DNA of 64,000 nucleotides from Roseomonas sp. HF4 (GTDB lineage: Bacteria; Pseudomonadota; Alphaproteobacteria; Acetobacterales; Acetobacteraceae), in the NCBI RefSeq assembly GCF_005222755.1, contig NZ_STGD01000002.1, forward strand, positions 372,001 through 436,000. The letters run 5' to 3'. Made by a program: the position numbers and the translations under genes. The notes beneath the pieces were generated by a model, which made no database searches, was not told the DNA's origin, and saw only the letters and a program-made list of their open reading frames with translations. Each line of letters begins with the position of its first letter. The first letter of the stretch is position 1. This document shows, in pieces, positions 50,951 to 60,111 of the stretch.

Positions 50951-52466
50951 AGACCCAGTCGCGGCCCGCGGGCACCACCTGGTCGAGGATCTTCGCCGAG
51001 GAGATCACGCCCGGCACCCCGGCGCCGGGATGCGTGCCCGCGCCGACAAGGAACAGGTTCGCGACCTCCTCGCTGACATTGTGCGGACGGAACCAGGCGC
51101 TCTGGAACAGTTGCGGCTCGAGCGCGAAGGCGGATCCGTTCACCGAGAGAAGCCGGTCGCGGAAATCCTGCGGCGTCATGATGCGGGACGTGACGAGCGC
51201 TTCGCCGAGCCCTGGCAGCACGGTCTCCTCCAGGCGCTTCTGGATGGCGGCGCGATAGGGCTCCGCCTGCACGGCCCAGTCGGTCCCGCTGCCGAGATGC
51301 GGCACGGGTGCGAGCACGTAGAAGGCGTCGCACCCCTCGGGTGCCAGCGACGGGTCGCTGGCGGAGGGACGGTGGAGATAGAGGCTGAAATCCTCCGCCA
51401 GCCGCTTGCGGCTGAAGATGTCGGTCAGCAATTCCTGGTAGCGCGGGCCGAGGACCATGGTGTGGTGGTAGACGTCCTCGTAGCAGCGCTTCGTGCCGAA
51501 GTACCAGACGAACAGGCTCATGGAGTAGCGCGCGCGCGCGATCCGGCGGTCCGTCCAGCGCCGGCGCGGATGGTGGCCGAGCAGCCTGGAATAGGTCCAG
51601 GCGACATCGGCGTTGGAGACGACGATGTCGGCATCGACGCGTTCGCCCGAGGCGAGTGTCACGCCCGTCGCGCGCCCGCCTTCAACCTCGATCCGCGCGA
51701 CCTCGGCATTGCAGCGGACCGTGCCGCCGAGGCGCGCGATGAGCCCCGCCATGCCCTGCACAAGCGCGCCCATGCCGCCCATCGCGTAGTGCACGCGGTG
51801 CTTCCGCTCGAGATGCGCGATCAGGCAGTAATACGCCGTGGTGGTCAGCGGATTGCCGCCGATCAGCAGCGGATGGAAAGAGAAGGCGACGCGCAGCTTC
51901 GGATTCGTGAAGTAGTCCGAGACCTTGGAGAAGACGGTCCGGTAGCCCTGCAGGCGGATCATGTCGGGCGCCGCCTTCAGCAGCGTGCCGAAGCGATGGA
52001 AGGGCTGGTCGGCCAGCTTCTCGAAGGCGATGCTATAGATGCGCTCGCTCGCGGCAATGAAGCGGTCGAAGCCGGCCAGGTCCTCGGGCGCGATGCGACG
52101 GACCTCGTCGCGCGTCGCATCGAGGTCGGCGCTGCAGCGCATCACCGTGCCGTCGTCGAAGCGGATGAAGTAGAAGGGCTCGAGCTCGCGCAGGTCCACG
52201 TCGTCGGCGAGCCGCCCGCCGGCCATCGACCACAGTTCCTCGAGCAGGTAGGGCGCGGTGATGATGGTCGGCCCGGCGTCGAAGGTGAAGCCGTCCTGCC
52301 GGAAGACGTAGGCACGCCCGCCCGGCGCATCCAGCTTCTCGAGCACCGTGACGCGCCAACCCCGGGCACCGAGGCGGATCGCGGCGGCAAGGCCGCCGAA
52401 GCCCGAGCCGATGATCACCGCATGGGGCCGCGGATCCTGCGCCATGCTCGTGCCGTCGAGTGCCAT
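50925..52466 (-). CDS. crtI: Phytoene desaturase
   Basis: A 513-residue FAD-dependent desaturase: VIIGSGFGGLAAAIRLGARG, GGRAYVFRQDGFTFDAGPT and the C-terminal FLVGAGTHPGAGVPGV. CrtI converts phytoene to neurosporene or lycopene, feeding CrtC. ATG 52466 is supported by a GGAGG Shine-Dalgarno at 52475-52479. It is the last gene of the minus-strand photosynthesis run, but a strong intrinsic terminator lies directly before its Shine-Dalgarno. Its usual partner crtB (phytoene synthase) is not adjacent and not in the window. Confidence 0.93.
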   Translation of the reverse strand: MALDGTSMAQDPRPHAVIIGSGFGGLAAAIRLGARGWRVTVLEKLDAPGGRAYVFRQDGFTFDAGPTIITAPYLLEELWSMAGGRLADDVDLRELEPFYFIRFDDGTVMRCSADLDATRDEVRRIAPEDLAGFDRFIAASERIYSIAFEKLADQPFHRFGTLLKAAPDMIRLQGYRTVFSKVSDYFTNPKLRVAFSFHPLLIGGNPLTTTAYYCLIAHLERKHRVHYAMGGMGALVQGMAGLIARLGGTVRCNAEVARIEVEGGRATGVTLASGERVDADIVVSNADVAWTYSRLLGHHPRRRWTDRRIARARYSMSLFVWYFGTKRCYEDVYHHTMVLGPRYQELLTDIFSRKRLAEDFSLYLHRPSASDPSLAPEGCDAFYVLAPVPHLGSGTDWAVQAEPYRAAIQKRLEETVLPGLGEALVTSRIMTPQDFRDRLLSVNGSAFALEPQLFQSAWFRPHNVSEEVANLFLVGAGTHPGAGVPGVISSAKILDQVVPAGRDWVFSGQPAAR

Positions 52467-52481
52467 GCGCCGGGCCTCCAG

Positions 52482-52541
52482 AAAAAAAAGGGGGGGAGCG
52501 GACCTGCCGCCCCCCCCACCTACCCCCGGCGGCGGCCGGGG
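52482..52541 (-). terminator. Intrinsic terminator between pufC and crtI
   Basis: Read on the minus strand, a 7-bp hairpin CCCCGGC-CGCC-GCCGGGG (52541-52524) is followed by an 11-bp stem (seven G, then GCGG; loop CAGGT; CCGC, one bulged base, then seven C; 52517-52490) and at once by eight T (52489-52482). This is a textbook Rho-independent terminator, rare in such GC-rich DNA. It lies 20 nt after the pufC stop and only a few bases before the crtI Shine-Dalgarno, so it should cut the puf transcript and limit read-through into crtI. Confidence 0.85.
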
Positions 52542-52560
52542 AGTGTCGCCGCCGCCGTCA

Positions 52561-53658
52561 TCACTGCGGTGCCAGCGCCGCCGACCGGGCGGGGCTGGAG
52601 CGCACCATGCGCAGTTCGGGATAGTCCTGGAGCATCGGGGCGCCGTTCAACGGGCGGTTCAGTCCCCGATGGCATGTGGTGCAGTTGGCCTTCATCGCGT
52701 CGCCCATGGGCCCGAGGCGCGCGACGCGCGGTCCCGCTTCCGGCGGCCCGTTGGGATTGGCCTGCCACAGCGGCGTCAGCGGTTCGATGTAGGTCATGTT
52801 GACCTCCCGGACCATGCGGATGCCGTGCCACGCCGTCAGCCGCTGCGGCGGGCTCTGTTCCCAGTTCGAGAAGGCGCGGCTGTTGTGGCAGAAGGTGCAG
52901 TTCACGCCGAGGCTCGTGGACATGTGCATCATCAGCGCATAGGTCCACTCGGTCTGCTGGATGCTGCTGGCGTTGTAACCGGGCAGCGAGGTGTTCGCGG
53001 TGATGACGCGGATCTCGCGGTCCTGCAGCAGGTAGGGCGTGAACGGGTCGGTGGGCAACGACGACCCACCGGCCGCCCGCGACGGCGTATTCTGTCCGGT
53101 CGGCGCCTGCAACCCGGCGCGCGAGGTCGGCAGGGTGGACCAGGCCTCGGACGGCACGGCCTGCCCGCGGTGGCAGGTGTAGCAGGTCACGCCGGTCTGG
53201 CCGACATGCGGATGGTTGTTGATGGTCGCGACCATCTGAAGCATCCGGCGCGACACCGCCTTGGTGTAGACCTCGTCGGACGCCATGTTCTCGATGTTGT
53301 GGCAGTAGGCGCAGCCGTTGCCGGCATCGCGCACCGCCTGCGGCACGACCCATTCGGTCATGGCCAGCATCACGCGCAGGAACTGCGCGTTGGAGAGGTC
53401 GCCCAGCACCTGCACGTTCTCATACAGCGTGCTGGCGCGGTCGCCCTCGTTGTCGGCGGCGTCGAGTACCGGCGGCACTTCGTTCGCCGCCAGGGTCCGC
53501 GCCCGCAGGCGCGGATTGGTCACGTGCTCCATGGCGGTGCCGCGGAAGCCGTTCTGGCTGGTGTCGACCGGCAGCCGCTCGAACGTCGGCAGCAGCAGCG
53601 CGGTGACGACGAGCGCGCCGACGGCCGCACCGATCTTGAGATTGGTCCAGCTGCTCAT
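52561..53658 (-). CDS. pufC: Reaction-centre cytochrome c subunit (tetraheme)
   Basis: A 365-residue protein with four CxxCH heme sites at residues 116-120 (CAYCH), 159-163 (CYTCH), 254-258 (CTFCH) and 326-330 (CTTCH), as in the tetraheme cytochrome that re-reduces the special pair. The N-terminus has a membrane helix (about residues 8-25) but no lipobox cysteine, so it is anchored by the uncleaved helix rather than by lipid. The family's conserved GFRGTAM segment follows. ATG 53658 overlaps the pufM stop by 4 nt. Last gene of the puf operon before the terminator. Confidence 0.95.
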   Translation of the reverse strand: MSSWTNLKIGAAVGALVVTALLLPTFERLPVDTSQNGFRGTAMEHVTNPRLRARTLAANEVPPVLDAADNEGDRASTLYENVQVLGDLSNAQFLRVMLAMTEWVVPQAVRDAGNGCAYCHNIENMASDEVYTKAVSRRMLQMVATINNHPHVGQTGVTCYTCHRGQAVPSEAWSTLPTSRAGLQAPTGQNTPSRAAGGSSLPTDPFTPYLLQDREIRVITANTSLPGYNASSIQQTEWTYALMMHMSTSLGVNCTFCHNSRAFSNWEQSPPQRLTAWHGIRMVREVNMTYIEPLTPLWQANPNGPPEAGPRVARLGPMGDAMKANCTTCHRGLNRPLNGAPMLQDYPELRMVRSSPARSAALAPQ

Positions 53659-54635
53659 CGCGGCGCTCCTTGCAGCAGGGCCGGGTCGGCCACCGGCGCC
53701 CAGAGTTGCGGATAGGCGGGCGCGAAGTGGCGGTCGACTGCCCAGAGGTACCAATTGTCCACCACCGTGCCGGTCAGCAGGATGCCGATGCCGCCGGTGA
53801 TCGGGCACAGCACCGCGAACCACCAGGCCCAGCGATGGATGCTCTCGAAGGTCGCATTGAAGCCCATGGTCCAGCGCCAGAAGAGCCCGCCGCGCTCGGC
53901 CGCGGTGCCACGGTCCAGCGTGAGCTCGATCTCGCGTTCACCGCCGTAGCGGCCGAGCGCCAGGATCGTCGCGCCGTGCATCGCGAACAGCAGCGTCGCG
54001 CCATACAGGAACACGATCGAGAGCGCGTGGAACGGGTTGTAGAAGAGGTTCCCGTAGCGAATGGAGAAGGCCGCGGTCCAGTCAAGGTGCGGGAAGATGC
54101 CGAAGGGCACCGCCTCGCTCCAGGACCCCATGGCGATCGGGCGGATGAAGCCCAGCACCAGGTACAGCCAGATCGCCGCCGCGAAGGCCCAGGCGACATG
54201 CGTGCCCATGCCGAGCGCGCGCGCCCTGAGATAGGTGCGCACCCACCAGAGCAGCAGCGAGGCGGTCAGGAAGAAGCCGGCGACCAGCCACCAGCCGCCC
54301 TCGCGCATCGGCGGGAACTGCAGCCCGTATTGCGGGCCCGGCGGCTCGAGCGCCAGCCAGAAGAGCTGCCGCACGAACTGGATCGGATCCCAGTTCACCG
54401 AGGCCAGCATGTTGAGGCCGATGATCTCGAAGGCGATGAAGCCGAAGAGGATCGAGAGCAGCCCCGTGTAGCCGAGGTAGATCGGCCCCACCTGCGCGTC
54501 GCCGAGGCGACCGAACAGGTGGACGAAGCGCGGCGTCCCCGCCCGCGGCTCTGAGTCCGCGGGGAGCGGCACCCCGGGATAGGGCGCGGGACCGCGCACC
54601 TGAACCCGGGTGAAGATGTTCTGGTATTCGGGCAT
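53655..54635 (-). CDS. pufM: Photosynthetic reaction centre M subunit
   Basis: A 326-residue five-helix membrane protein of the type II reaction centre. Recognised from [12 protein letters not shown], the pigment/iron-binding regions [36 protein letters not shown] and [14 protein letters not shown]. It carries half of the cofactors (special-pair and accessory bacteriochlorophylls, quinone A) with PufL. The length is typical for species with a bound cytochrome subunit. It starts 22 nt after pufL and overlaps pufC by 4 nt. Confidence 0.97.
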   Translation of the reverse strand: MPEYQNIFTRVQVRGPAPYPGVPLPADSEPRAGTPRFVHLFGRLGDAQVGPIYLGYTGLLSILFGFIAFEIIGLNMLASVNWDPIQFVRQLFWLALEPPGPQYGLQFPPMREGGWWLVAGFFLTASLLLWWVRTYLRARALGMGTHVAWAFAAAIWLYLVLGFIRPIAMGSWSEAVPFGIFPHLDWTAAFSIRYGNLFYNPFHALSIVFLYGATLLFAMHGATILALGRYGGEREIELTLDRGTAAERGGLFWRWTMGFNATFESIHRWAWWFAVLCPITGGIGILLTGTVVDNWYLWAVDRHFAPAYPQLWAPVADPALLQGAPR

Positions 54636-54657
54636 GGCGATTCGTCTCCCCTTCCCG

Positions 54658-55485
54658 TCAGTGGCGCCAGATTGGCAGGTTCAGCCACCAGCCCCACCAT
54701 TCGGGCCAGCCACGCGTCCAGAACGGGCCGCTGATCACGATGCACACGGCGCTCCAGAACCCGGCCGACAGCGCGAGGAACAGGCCGAGCCGGTGGATGC
54801 CCAACGTGCCGATCGAGTAGCCGATGAAGTCGCGGAAGAAGGTGTTCTCGTGCTCGGCGGTCTTGACCGTCTCGCCCTCGGGCGGGTTGAGCGCCGAGAG
54901 GACCAGCGCACCGTGCAGCGAGAGCGCGAGGACGGTCGTGAAGAAGAACGTCACTGCGATCATGTGCGCCGGGTTGTAGTGGAAGTGCAGGAACTGGTAG
55001 CCGACGTTGGAGACCCAATCGAGGTGGCTCCAGATCCCGTATGGGAAGCCGTGGCCCCAGGCGCCCAGCAGCACCGGGCGGATCACCACCAGCGTGACAT
55101 AGGCGAAGACCGCGACGCCGTAGGCGATCGGGATGTGAAGCCCCATGCCGAGCTTGCGGCTGATCTCCGCCTGGCGCAGCGCCCAGGATACGAAGGCGCC
55201 GATCGCGCAGATCGTGATCCACTGCCAAAGCCCGCCTTCGCGCAGCGGCGCGAGCCGCAGGCCATAGGCGAGATCAGGCGGCGGGATGTTGATCAGCCAC
55301 GGGTTCCAGGTGCCCTGGATGGCCGCGCCATACAGGATGAGCCCGGTGCCGACGAAGCTGAAGAACGCCGTCGTCACGCCGAAGAACCCGATCCAGAACG
55401 GCCCGATCCAGAAGTCGAACAGGTCGCCCCCGACAAGGGTGCCGCCGCGCACACGGTACTTGCGCTCGAAAGTGAGCATGGCCAT
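54658..55485 (-). CDS. pufL: Photosynthetic reaction centre L subunit
   Basis: A 275-residue five-helix protein. Recognised from [25 protein letters not shown] at its N-terminus (first 20 residues shown by the family) and by [27 protein letters not shown] ligand regions: the histidines in this helix and in [12 protein letters not shown] bind special-pair pigment and the iron. PufL binds quinone B. It is preceded by two intercistronic hairpins after pufA that would separate the abundant pufBA message from pufLMC. Confidence 0.97.
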   Translation of the reverse strand: MAMLTFERKYRVRGGTLVGGDLFDFWIGPFWIGFFGVTTAFFSFVGTGLILYGAAIQGTWNPWLINIPPPDLAYGLRLAPLREGGLWQWITICAIGAFVSWALRQAEISRKLGMGLHIPIAYGVAVFAYVTLVVIRPVLLGAWGHGFPYGIWSHLDWVSNVGYQFLHFHYNPAHMIAVTFFFTTVLALSLHGALVLSALNPPEGETVKTAEHENTFFRDFIGYSIGTLGIHRLGLFLALSAGFWSAVCIVISGPFWTRGWPEWWGWWLNLPIWRH

Positions 55486-55504
55486 CGCTTCAACTCCTCC
55501 CTTG

Positions 55505-55521
55505 GGCGGGTGGAACCCGCC
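55505..55521 (-). promoter_or_regulatory. Intercistronic hairpin just before pufL
   Basis: GGCGGG-TGGAA-CCCGCC forms a 6-bp stem about 20 nt ahead of pufL. Together with the larger hairpin at 55549-55576 it fills the 123-nt pufA-pufL gap. Such structures are known in Rhodobacter to protect the 3' end of pufBA mRNA. Confidence 0.6.
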
Positions 55522-55548
55522 GTCCGGTCACGGCCCTTTGGGGTGTGC

Positions 55549-55576
55549 GGGCGAGGCCCTGTCAGGGGCCTCGCCC
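55549..55576 (-). promoter_or_regulatory. Intercistronic hairpin between pufA and pufL
   Basis: GGGCGAGGCCC-N6-GGGCCTCGCCC is a perfect 11-bp stem with no T-run, 33 nt after the pufA stop. Position and form match the mRNA-stabilising structure that raises light-harvesting over reaction-centre protein in purple bacteria: it stops 3' exonucleases on the processed pufBA message. It may also attenuate transcription. Confidence 0.75.
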
Positions 55577-55608
55577 AGTCCGCCGCAGCGCGGCGCGGTA
55601 CGCTGGCT

Positions 55609-55788
55609 TCAGCCCCCGACGCGCTGGCCGGGGGTGAAGGTCGGCGTGGTCGCGCACCAGCCGAGGTGGTCGCAGTAGCGGGGCGAGCTGAGCACCACGA
55701 AGTGGATCAGCAGTGCCACCGCCATCACGCCAGCCGCGCCGAGGAACCCCACGCGGCGTGCGTCGATGACCATCCAGATCTTATGCAT
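55609..55788 (-). CDS. pufA: Light-harvesting 1 alpha chain
   Basis: A 59-residue single-helix protein read from ATG 55788: it starts MHKIWMVIDARRVGFLG, and the transmembrane part is AAGVMAVALLIHFVVLSS. His29 in LLIHF is the axial ligand of the antenna bacteriochlorophyll. The C-terminal tail (about 20 residues, with CDHLGWC) lies in the periplasm and is longer than the shortest homologues. It follows pufB by 27 nt and is followed by the intercistronic hairpins. LH1 alpha and beta ring the reaction centre. Confidence 0.95.
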   Translation of the reverse strand: MHKIWMVIDARRVGFLGAAGVMAVALLIHFVVLSSPRYCDHLGWCATTPTFTPGQRVGG

Positions 55789-55815
55789 TGGCTTCTGGTC
55801 CTTTCCGGTTCTGCT

Positions 55816-55992
55816 TCAGAAGAAGCGCCAGTCGGGCGGGACCATCTGGCCCGCGTAGACCATCGGCCGCCACAGCCAGACCAGGATATGAGCGCCCATG
55901 GAGGCGAAGACCGAGAACACCCAACCCTGGACAACCAGGGAATGGACCTCTCGGGCCTGTTCCTCCGTCAGACGCGTACGTGCTTCGGTCAT
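55816..55992 (-). CDS. pufB: Light-harvesting 1 beta chain
   Basis: A 58-residue protein from ATG 55992: MTEARTRLTEEQAREVHSL, then the transmembrane helix, ending MVPPDWRFF. His35 in SMGAHILVW is the bacteriochlorophyll ligand and His17 is the conserved second histidine of LH1 beta chains. A GGAGG-type Shine-Dalgarno precedes it. It is the first puf gene; no pufQ-like frame lies between it and bchZ, 136 nt upstream. Confidence 0.95.
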   Translation of the reverse strand: MTEARTRLTEEQAREVHSLVVQGWVFSVFASMGAHILVWLWRPMVYAGQMVPPDWRFF

Positions 55993-56088
55993 TGGGAGAC
56001 CTCCACCGTCGCCTTTCGGCGGTTACCGCGCTCGTCCCGCGCGGCAGGGATCGCCCGGGGGGCAAGACACCACCCTGGCCGACTGTCG

Positions 56089-56112
56089 GCGCGCGCCACG
56101 GCGGGCGCGCGC
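56089..56112 (-). promoter_or_regulatory. GC hairpin in the bchZ-pufB gap
   Basis: GCGCGCGCC (56089-56097) and GGCGCGCGC (56104-56112) form a 9-bp stem with a 6-nt loop 17 nt after the bchZ stop, with no T-run. The 136-nt gap must hold the puf leader; I see no TGT-N12-ACA box in it. The hairpin may be a processing or pausing site between the bchCXYZ and puf parts of the superoperon. Confidence 0.5.
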
Positions 56113-56128
56113 GATGACGGGGCGCGCG

Positions 56129-57568
56129 TCATGACACGCCCTCAAGTTCCAGGCTCTGCGCGACGCGCGCGGCCGTGATGCGGTCTTCCCGCGCGTCCCG
56201 CGCGTCGCGCTCGATGCGTTCGCGCAGGCGCTTGGCCGCCGAGATGCGCAGCAGGAAGGGTTCGCTCTCCACCATCCGGTCGAGCAGCGCGCTCGCCTCG
56301 GGCTCCCAGCGCTCGACGGGGCGCGCGGGCGTCGGCTCCACCTTGTCCATCTCTGTCGCGAGGGGGAGGATGTGGAACAGCGCATCGAACAGCGCGTTGC
56401 AGTATTCCTGCACGATGTAGGTCGCGCCGGCGTAGCCCATGAAAGGCGTGCCGGTGGCGCGGCGGATGATCGCGCCGGGGAAGGACGCGGGGATGTAGGC
56501 GGCGCGGCATCCCGCCTCCTGCGCGTACATCCTCTCGTTGAACGACCCGAAGATGACCAGCGGCGGGGACTTGCGGAAGGCGTCGCGCACCGCCTGGTTG
56601 TCGGGCTTCTCGCCCGGCTTGCGGGCGAATGCGAAGGCGCAGGGCACGCCCATCTCGTCCGACAGGAAGCGCTGCAGGCCGCGCGTGTAGGTCTCGGTGG
56701 CGCTCACGCCGAAGGCGGCAGTGGCGAAGAAGTCCTGCGTGACCGAGCGCCACAGGTCCCAGATCGGCTTGATCGTGCTGTGCTTCTCGCGCTCGATGAA
56801 GGGTTCGGGGTCGAGCCCGGTCAGTTCGCCGAGCTTGCGCAGGAAATTGGTGGTGGCGAAGATCCCGAACGGCGCCATCAGGTAGGGGCGCTCGAGCGTC
56901 TCGCACAGCCGCCGCCCGAATTCCCGGTACATGCAGATGTTCACATCGGCGTCGGGCAGCTTGCCGATGTCCTCGACATGGCTGCCGAGCGGGAAGAGCA
57001 GGTTGATCTCGCAGCCGATGCCCTCGACCAGGCGCCGGATCTCGGCCAAGTCAGACGGCATGTTGAAGGTGCCGTAAATCGGGCCGATGATGTTGACGCG
57101 GGGCCTCTCGCCGTCCTTGCGCGTGCGCGGCTTGATCTTGCCGCGCTTGCTGCCGAATTCCGTCCAGAGCCAGTTGATGGCGCGATCGGCGGACTGCCAC
57201 TGGTCCTCGTCGATCGTGCGCGGGATGAAGCGCTGCAGGTTGGATCCCTGCGGCGTCACGCCACCGCCGATCATCTCGGCGATCGAACCGGTCACCACCA
57301 CCGCGGGCAGGTCGGGGTCCTGCGTGGCGGCCGCGCGCTTCATCGGGCCTTCGGTGCCGGTCTGGGACAGCGCCTCTTCGTCGAGGCCCGTCACCACGAT
57401 CGGCAGCTCATGCGGCGGCAGCGCGTCGGTGTAGTGCAGCACCGCCGTGACCGGCAGGTTCTCGCACCCAACCGGCCCGTCGATGATGACGCGCAGGCCA
57501 CGCACGGCGGAGAACGCGTAGACCGCGCCCCAATAGCCCCCTGCCCGGTCGTGATCGAGGACGAGCAT
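56129..57568 (-). CDS. bchZ: Chlorophyllide a reductase subunit Z
   Basis: A 479-residue nitrogenase-like catalytic subunit. It begins [17 protein letters not shown] and includes the cluster-cysteine region [20 protein letters not shown]. With BchY it forms the heterotetramer that, fed by the BchX iron protein, reduces the C7-C8 bond of ring B, the step that turns chlorophyllide into a bacteriochlorin. ATG 57568 lies 2 nt before the bchY stop codon region (bchY ends at 57571), so the genes are tightly linked. A long upstream open extension is a shadow of bchY. Confidence 0.95.
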   Translation of the reverse strand: MLVLDHDRAGGYWGAVYAFSAVRGLRVIIDGPVGCENLPVTAVLHYTDALPPHELPIVVTGLDEEALSQTGTEGPMKRAAATQDPDLPAVVVTGSIAEMIGGGVTPQGSNLQRFIPRTIDEDQWQSADRAINWLWTEFGSKRGKIKPRTRKDGERPRVNIIGPIYGTFNMPSDLAEIRRLVEGIGCEINLLFPLGSHVEDIGKLPDADVNICMYREFGRRLCETLERPYLMAPFGIFATTNFLRKLGELTGLDPEPFIEREKHSTIKPIWDLWRSVTQDFFATAAFGVSATETYTRGLQRFLSDEMGVPCAFAFARKPGEKPDNQAVRDAFRKSPPLVIFGSFNERMYAQEAGCRAAYIPASFPGAIIRRATGTPFMGYAGATYIVQEYCNALFDALFHILPLATEMDKVEPTPARPVERWEPEASALLDRMVESEPFLLRISAAKRLRERIERDARDAREDRITAARVAQSLELEGVS

Positions 57569-57570
57569 CG

Positions 57571-59082
57571 TCAGGTCCCCACCGCTTCTTCGGCCTTGGC
57601 CTTCGCGGCGCGCAGCTTGCGCTGCCGCTCGCGGAAGCCGGGCGGATCGGATGGCTTCTCGCGGAAGCCGTAGCCCGCGCCATCGGGCGTGCCGACGCCC
57701 TCGAAGAAGCCAACCATGCGCGACATGCGTTCGCGCTGCCCCACCTGCGCTGCGACGATGCCCGCCAGCGACGCCGCGCCCGCGGGCCCGAACAGCGGGC
57801 GCGCACTCACCATGTTGGTGAAATAGAGCGCGGGGATGCCGAGTTCCTTGGCCTTCTGCACCAGCGGCGTCGTGCCGAGCGCGAGATCCGGCTTCGCGTC
57901 GCGCATCGCGGCCATGTCCTGCTCGAGCGAGGCGCGGTACTGCACATGCACCCCGCGCGCCTCGAGCCATTCGCGGTCGGCGTTGCTCCATTCCGTGCGC
58001 GGGCAGGCGGTGCCGACATAGGGCACCTCGGCGCCGGCCTCGACCAGCAGGCGCGCGACCAGCAGTTCCGATCCCTCATAGCCCGAGACCGTCACGCGCG
58101 CCTTGACCGGCGATGCGGCAAGCGCGCCGGCGATGGCCGGCAGGAAGCGCTGCTTCGCCGCGTCGACCCTCGCCTGCGGCACGCCGGCCGCAGCACCGAT
58201 CGCTTCGAGCCAGGCGGCCGTGCCATCGACGCCGACCGGCCCCGACCCCACCACCGGACGCCCGGCGGCTTTGAATTCGCGGATGCTCGCCGTGTAGAAG
58301 GGATGAACCGCCGCGGCGACCACGCAGTCCAGCGCCGCATACAGGTCGCGCCATTCGCGGCACGGCGTGGACGGCGCCAGCGAAAGCCCCATCGCGCCGA
58401 GCAGGGCGCCGATGCCCGGCGGGTCACCGGGGAACATCTCGCCGATCAGCGCGACGGTCGGCTCGCCCTCGACCAGGTTGCGCGGGCGCGCCACGGCGCC
58501 GGCCTCGGCCTCGTTGCGCGCGTAGCGCAGCATCGCACCCGCCAGCACGTCCTTCGCTTCCGCATGCGTCGGCACGCCGAAGCCCGGCACGTCGATGCCG
58601 ATGATCCGCACGCCGTTGATCTGCTTCGGCAGCAATTCCAGCGGCACGCCGGACGCCGTCGGCACGCAGAGGTTCGTGATGACCACCGCGTCGTAATCCT
58701 CGGGCCGCGCTGTCGCGTGCACGGCGTCGCGGATGTCCTCGAACAGCTTGCCGGTGACCAGCGTCTCGGAATTGAAGGGCACGTAGCCCACGGTCCGCTT
58801 CGCGCCGTAGAAGTGACTGGTGAAGGTCAGCCCGTAGACGCAGCACGCGCTGCCCGAAAGGATCGTCGCCACCCGCCTCATCCGCAGCCCGACGCGCAGC
58901 GACCCGAAGGCCGGGCACATGGATTGCGGCTGATCGTGCGGACCCTTGGGGTAGTCGGCGGCCAGGCGTTCCATCGCCTCGCCCTTCCCGGCGGCGCGCG
59001 CGGCTTCCAGCATGGTCTCGCGACCGCCGTGGCAGCCGCCGTCAGCCGATGCGGGAGGGCCAGTGGGAGGCAGCGCGTCCAT
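57571..59082 (-). CDS. bchY: Chlorophyllide a reductase subunit Y
   Basis: A 503-residue nitrogenase NifD/K-like subunit. The [4Fe-4S]-cluster cysteines are expected in [10 protein letters not shown] and [11 protein letters not shown], followed by the family segment [21 protein letters not shown]. It pairs with BchZ. The C-terminal tail is charged and helical. The start at 59082 places it 3 nt after the bchX stop. Confidence 0.95.
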   Translation of the reverse strand: MDALPPTGPPASADGGCHGGRETMLEAARAAGKGEAMERLAADYPKGPHDQPQSMCPAFGSLRVGLRMRRVATILSGSACCVYGLTFTSHFYGAKRTVGYVPFNSETLVTGKLFEDIRDAVHATARPEDYDAVVITNLCVPTASGVPLELLPKQINGVRIIGIDVPGFGVPTHAEAKDVLAGAMLRYARNEAEAGAVARPRNLVEGEPTVALIGEMFPGDPPGIGALLGAMGLSLAPSTPCREWRDLYAALDCVVAAAVHPFYTASIREFKAAGRPVVGSGPVGVDGTAAWLEAIGAAAGVPQARVDAAKQRFLPAIAGALAASPVKARVTVSGYEGSELLVARLLVEAGAEVPYVGTACPRTEWSNADREWLEARGVHVQYRASLEQDMAAMRDAKPDLALGTTPLVQKAKELGIPALYFTNMVSARPLFGPAGAASLAGIVAAQVGQRERMSRMVGFFEGVGTPDGAGYGFREKPSDPPGFRERQRKLRAAKAKAEEAVGT

Positions 59083-59085
59083 CGC

Positions 59086-60111
59086 TCAGACGCCCTCGTA
59101 GACCACTTCGAGGGACGGCCTCGTGATCACCTCGGCGCCGCACATGTCCTCCATGGTCGCCGGGTTCAGGACCACGCCGCGGCCGACCGCCTCGCCCTTG
59201 AACAGGCCGAGCAGCTCGTCATGCGTCAGCGGCTTCGGGCGCAGCGGCGGGGCTTCCGCCACCTGCACGCCCAGCGCCTGGAACAGCGCGCCCCACTGGC
59301 TGTCGGGCGTGCCGATGATCTCGTAATTCGCGCTCTTGCGCCGGATGTCGTCATCCTGCGGGATGGCGGCGAGCACCGGGATGCCAGCGGCGGCGGCGAA
59401 GGCCGCGGCCTCGCCCGTGCCGTCGTCCTTGTTCACCACCATGCCGGCGACGCCGACATTGCCGCCCAGCTTGCGGAAATACTCCACCGCCGAGCAGACG
59501 TTGTTCGCGACGTACAGCGACTGCAGGTCGTTCGAGCCGACGACGATGACCTTCTGGCACATGTCGCGCGCGATCGGCAGGCCGAAGCCGCCGCAGACCA
59601 CGTCGCCCAGGAAGTCGAGCAGCACGTAGTCGAAGTCCCACTGGTGGAAGCCCAGCTTCTCCAGCAGCTCGAAGCCGTGGATGATGCCGCGCCCGCCGCA
59701 GCCGCGGCCCACTTCCGGCCCGCCGAGTTCCATCGCGAAGACGCCGTCGCGCTTGAAGCAGACATCGCCGATCTGCACCTGCTCGCCGGCCAGCTTCTTC
59801 TTCGACGAGGTCTCGATGATGGTCGGGCAGGACCGCCCGCCGAACAGCAGCGAGGTGGTGTCCGACTTCGGATCGCAGCCGATGAGCAGCACGCGCTTGC
59901 CCTGCTGCGCCATCATGTAGGACAGGTTCGCCAGCGTGAACGACTTGCCGATGCCGCCCTTGCCGTAGATCGCGATCACCTGCGTGTCCTTCTTCGCCTC
60001 CCCGGTCGGCACGGGGTCGAGCGGCATCGCCGCCTCGGCGCGCAGGCGCTCGGCCTGGCTGGCGGGTGTCGCGGGCGGCGGCGTGAAGCCGGTCGGGGCG
60101 TTCATGCGCAT
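59086..60111 (-). CDS. bchX: Chlorophyllide a reductase iron protein subunit X
   Basis: A 341-residue NifH-like ATPase. The P-loop GKGGIGKS is at residues 50-57, switch region GCDPKSDTTS follows, and the [4Fe-4S] cysteines are in RGCGGRG and DVVCGGFG. It hydrolyses ATP to pass electrons to BchY/Z. About 40 residues precede the conserved core, longer than NifH but usual for BchX. It overlaps bchC by 10 nt (60102-60111). Confidence 0.96.
   Translation of the reverse strand: MRMNAPTGFTPPPATPASQAERLRAEAAMPLDPVPTGEAKKDTQVIAIYGKGGIGKSFTLANLSYMMAQQGKRVLLIGCDPKSDTTSLLFGGRSCPTIIETSSKKKLAGEQVQIGDVCFKRDGVFAMELGGPEVGRGCGGRGIIHGFELLEKLGFHQWDFDYVLLDFLGDVVCGGFGLPIARDMCQKVIVVGSNDLQSLYVANNVCSAVEYFRKLGGNVGVAGMVVNKDDGTGEAAAFAAAAGIPVLAAIPQDDDIRRKSANYEIIGTPDSQWGALFQALGVQVAEAPPLRPKPLTHDELLGLFKGEAVGRGVVLNPATMEDMCGAEVITRPSLEVVYEGV

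Noticed and set aside
52435-52560. Possible fourth copy of the dispersed triple-hairpin element at the G/C-runs near 52490
   Set aside because: It lacks the CCTTCTTTGG arms and the GGAGG-loop-CCTCC hairpin; it is better explained as an intrinsic terminator.
55993-56128. Search for pufQ and for a TGT-N12-ACA box in front of pufB
   Set aside because: No open frame of suitable length and no matching box are present in this 136-nt gap.
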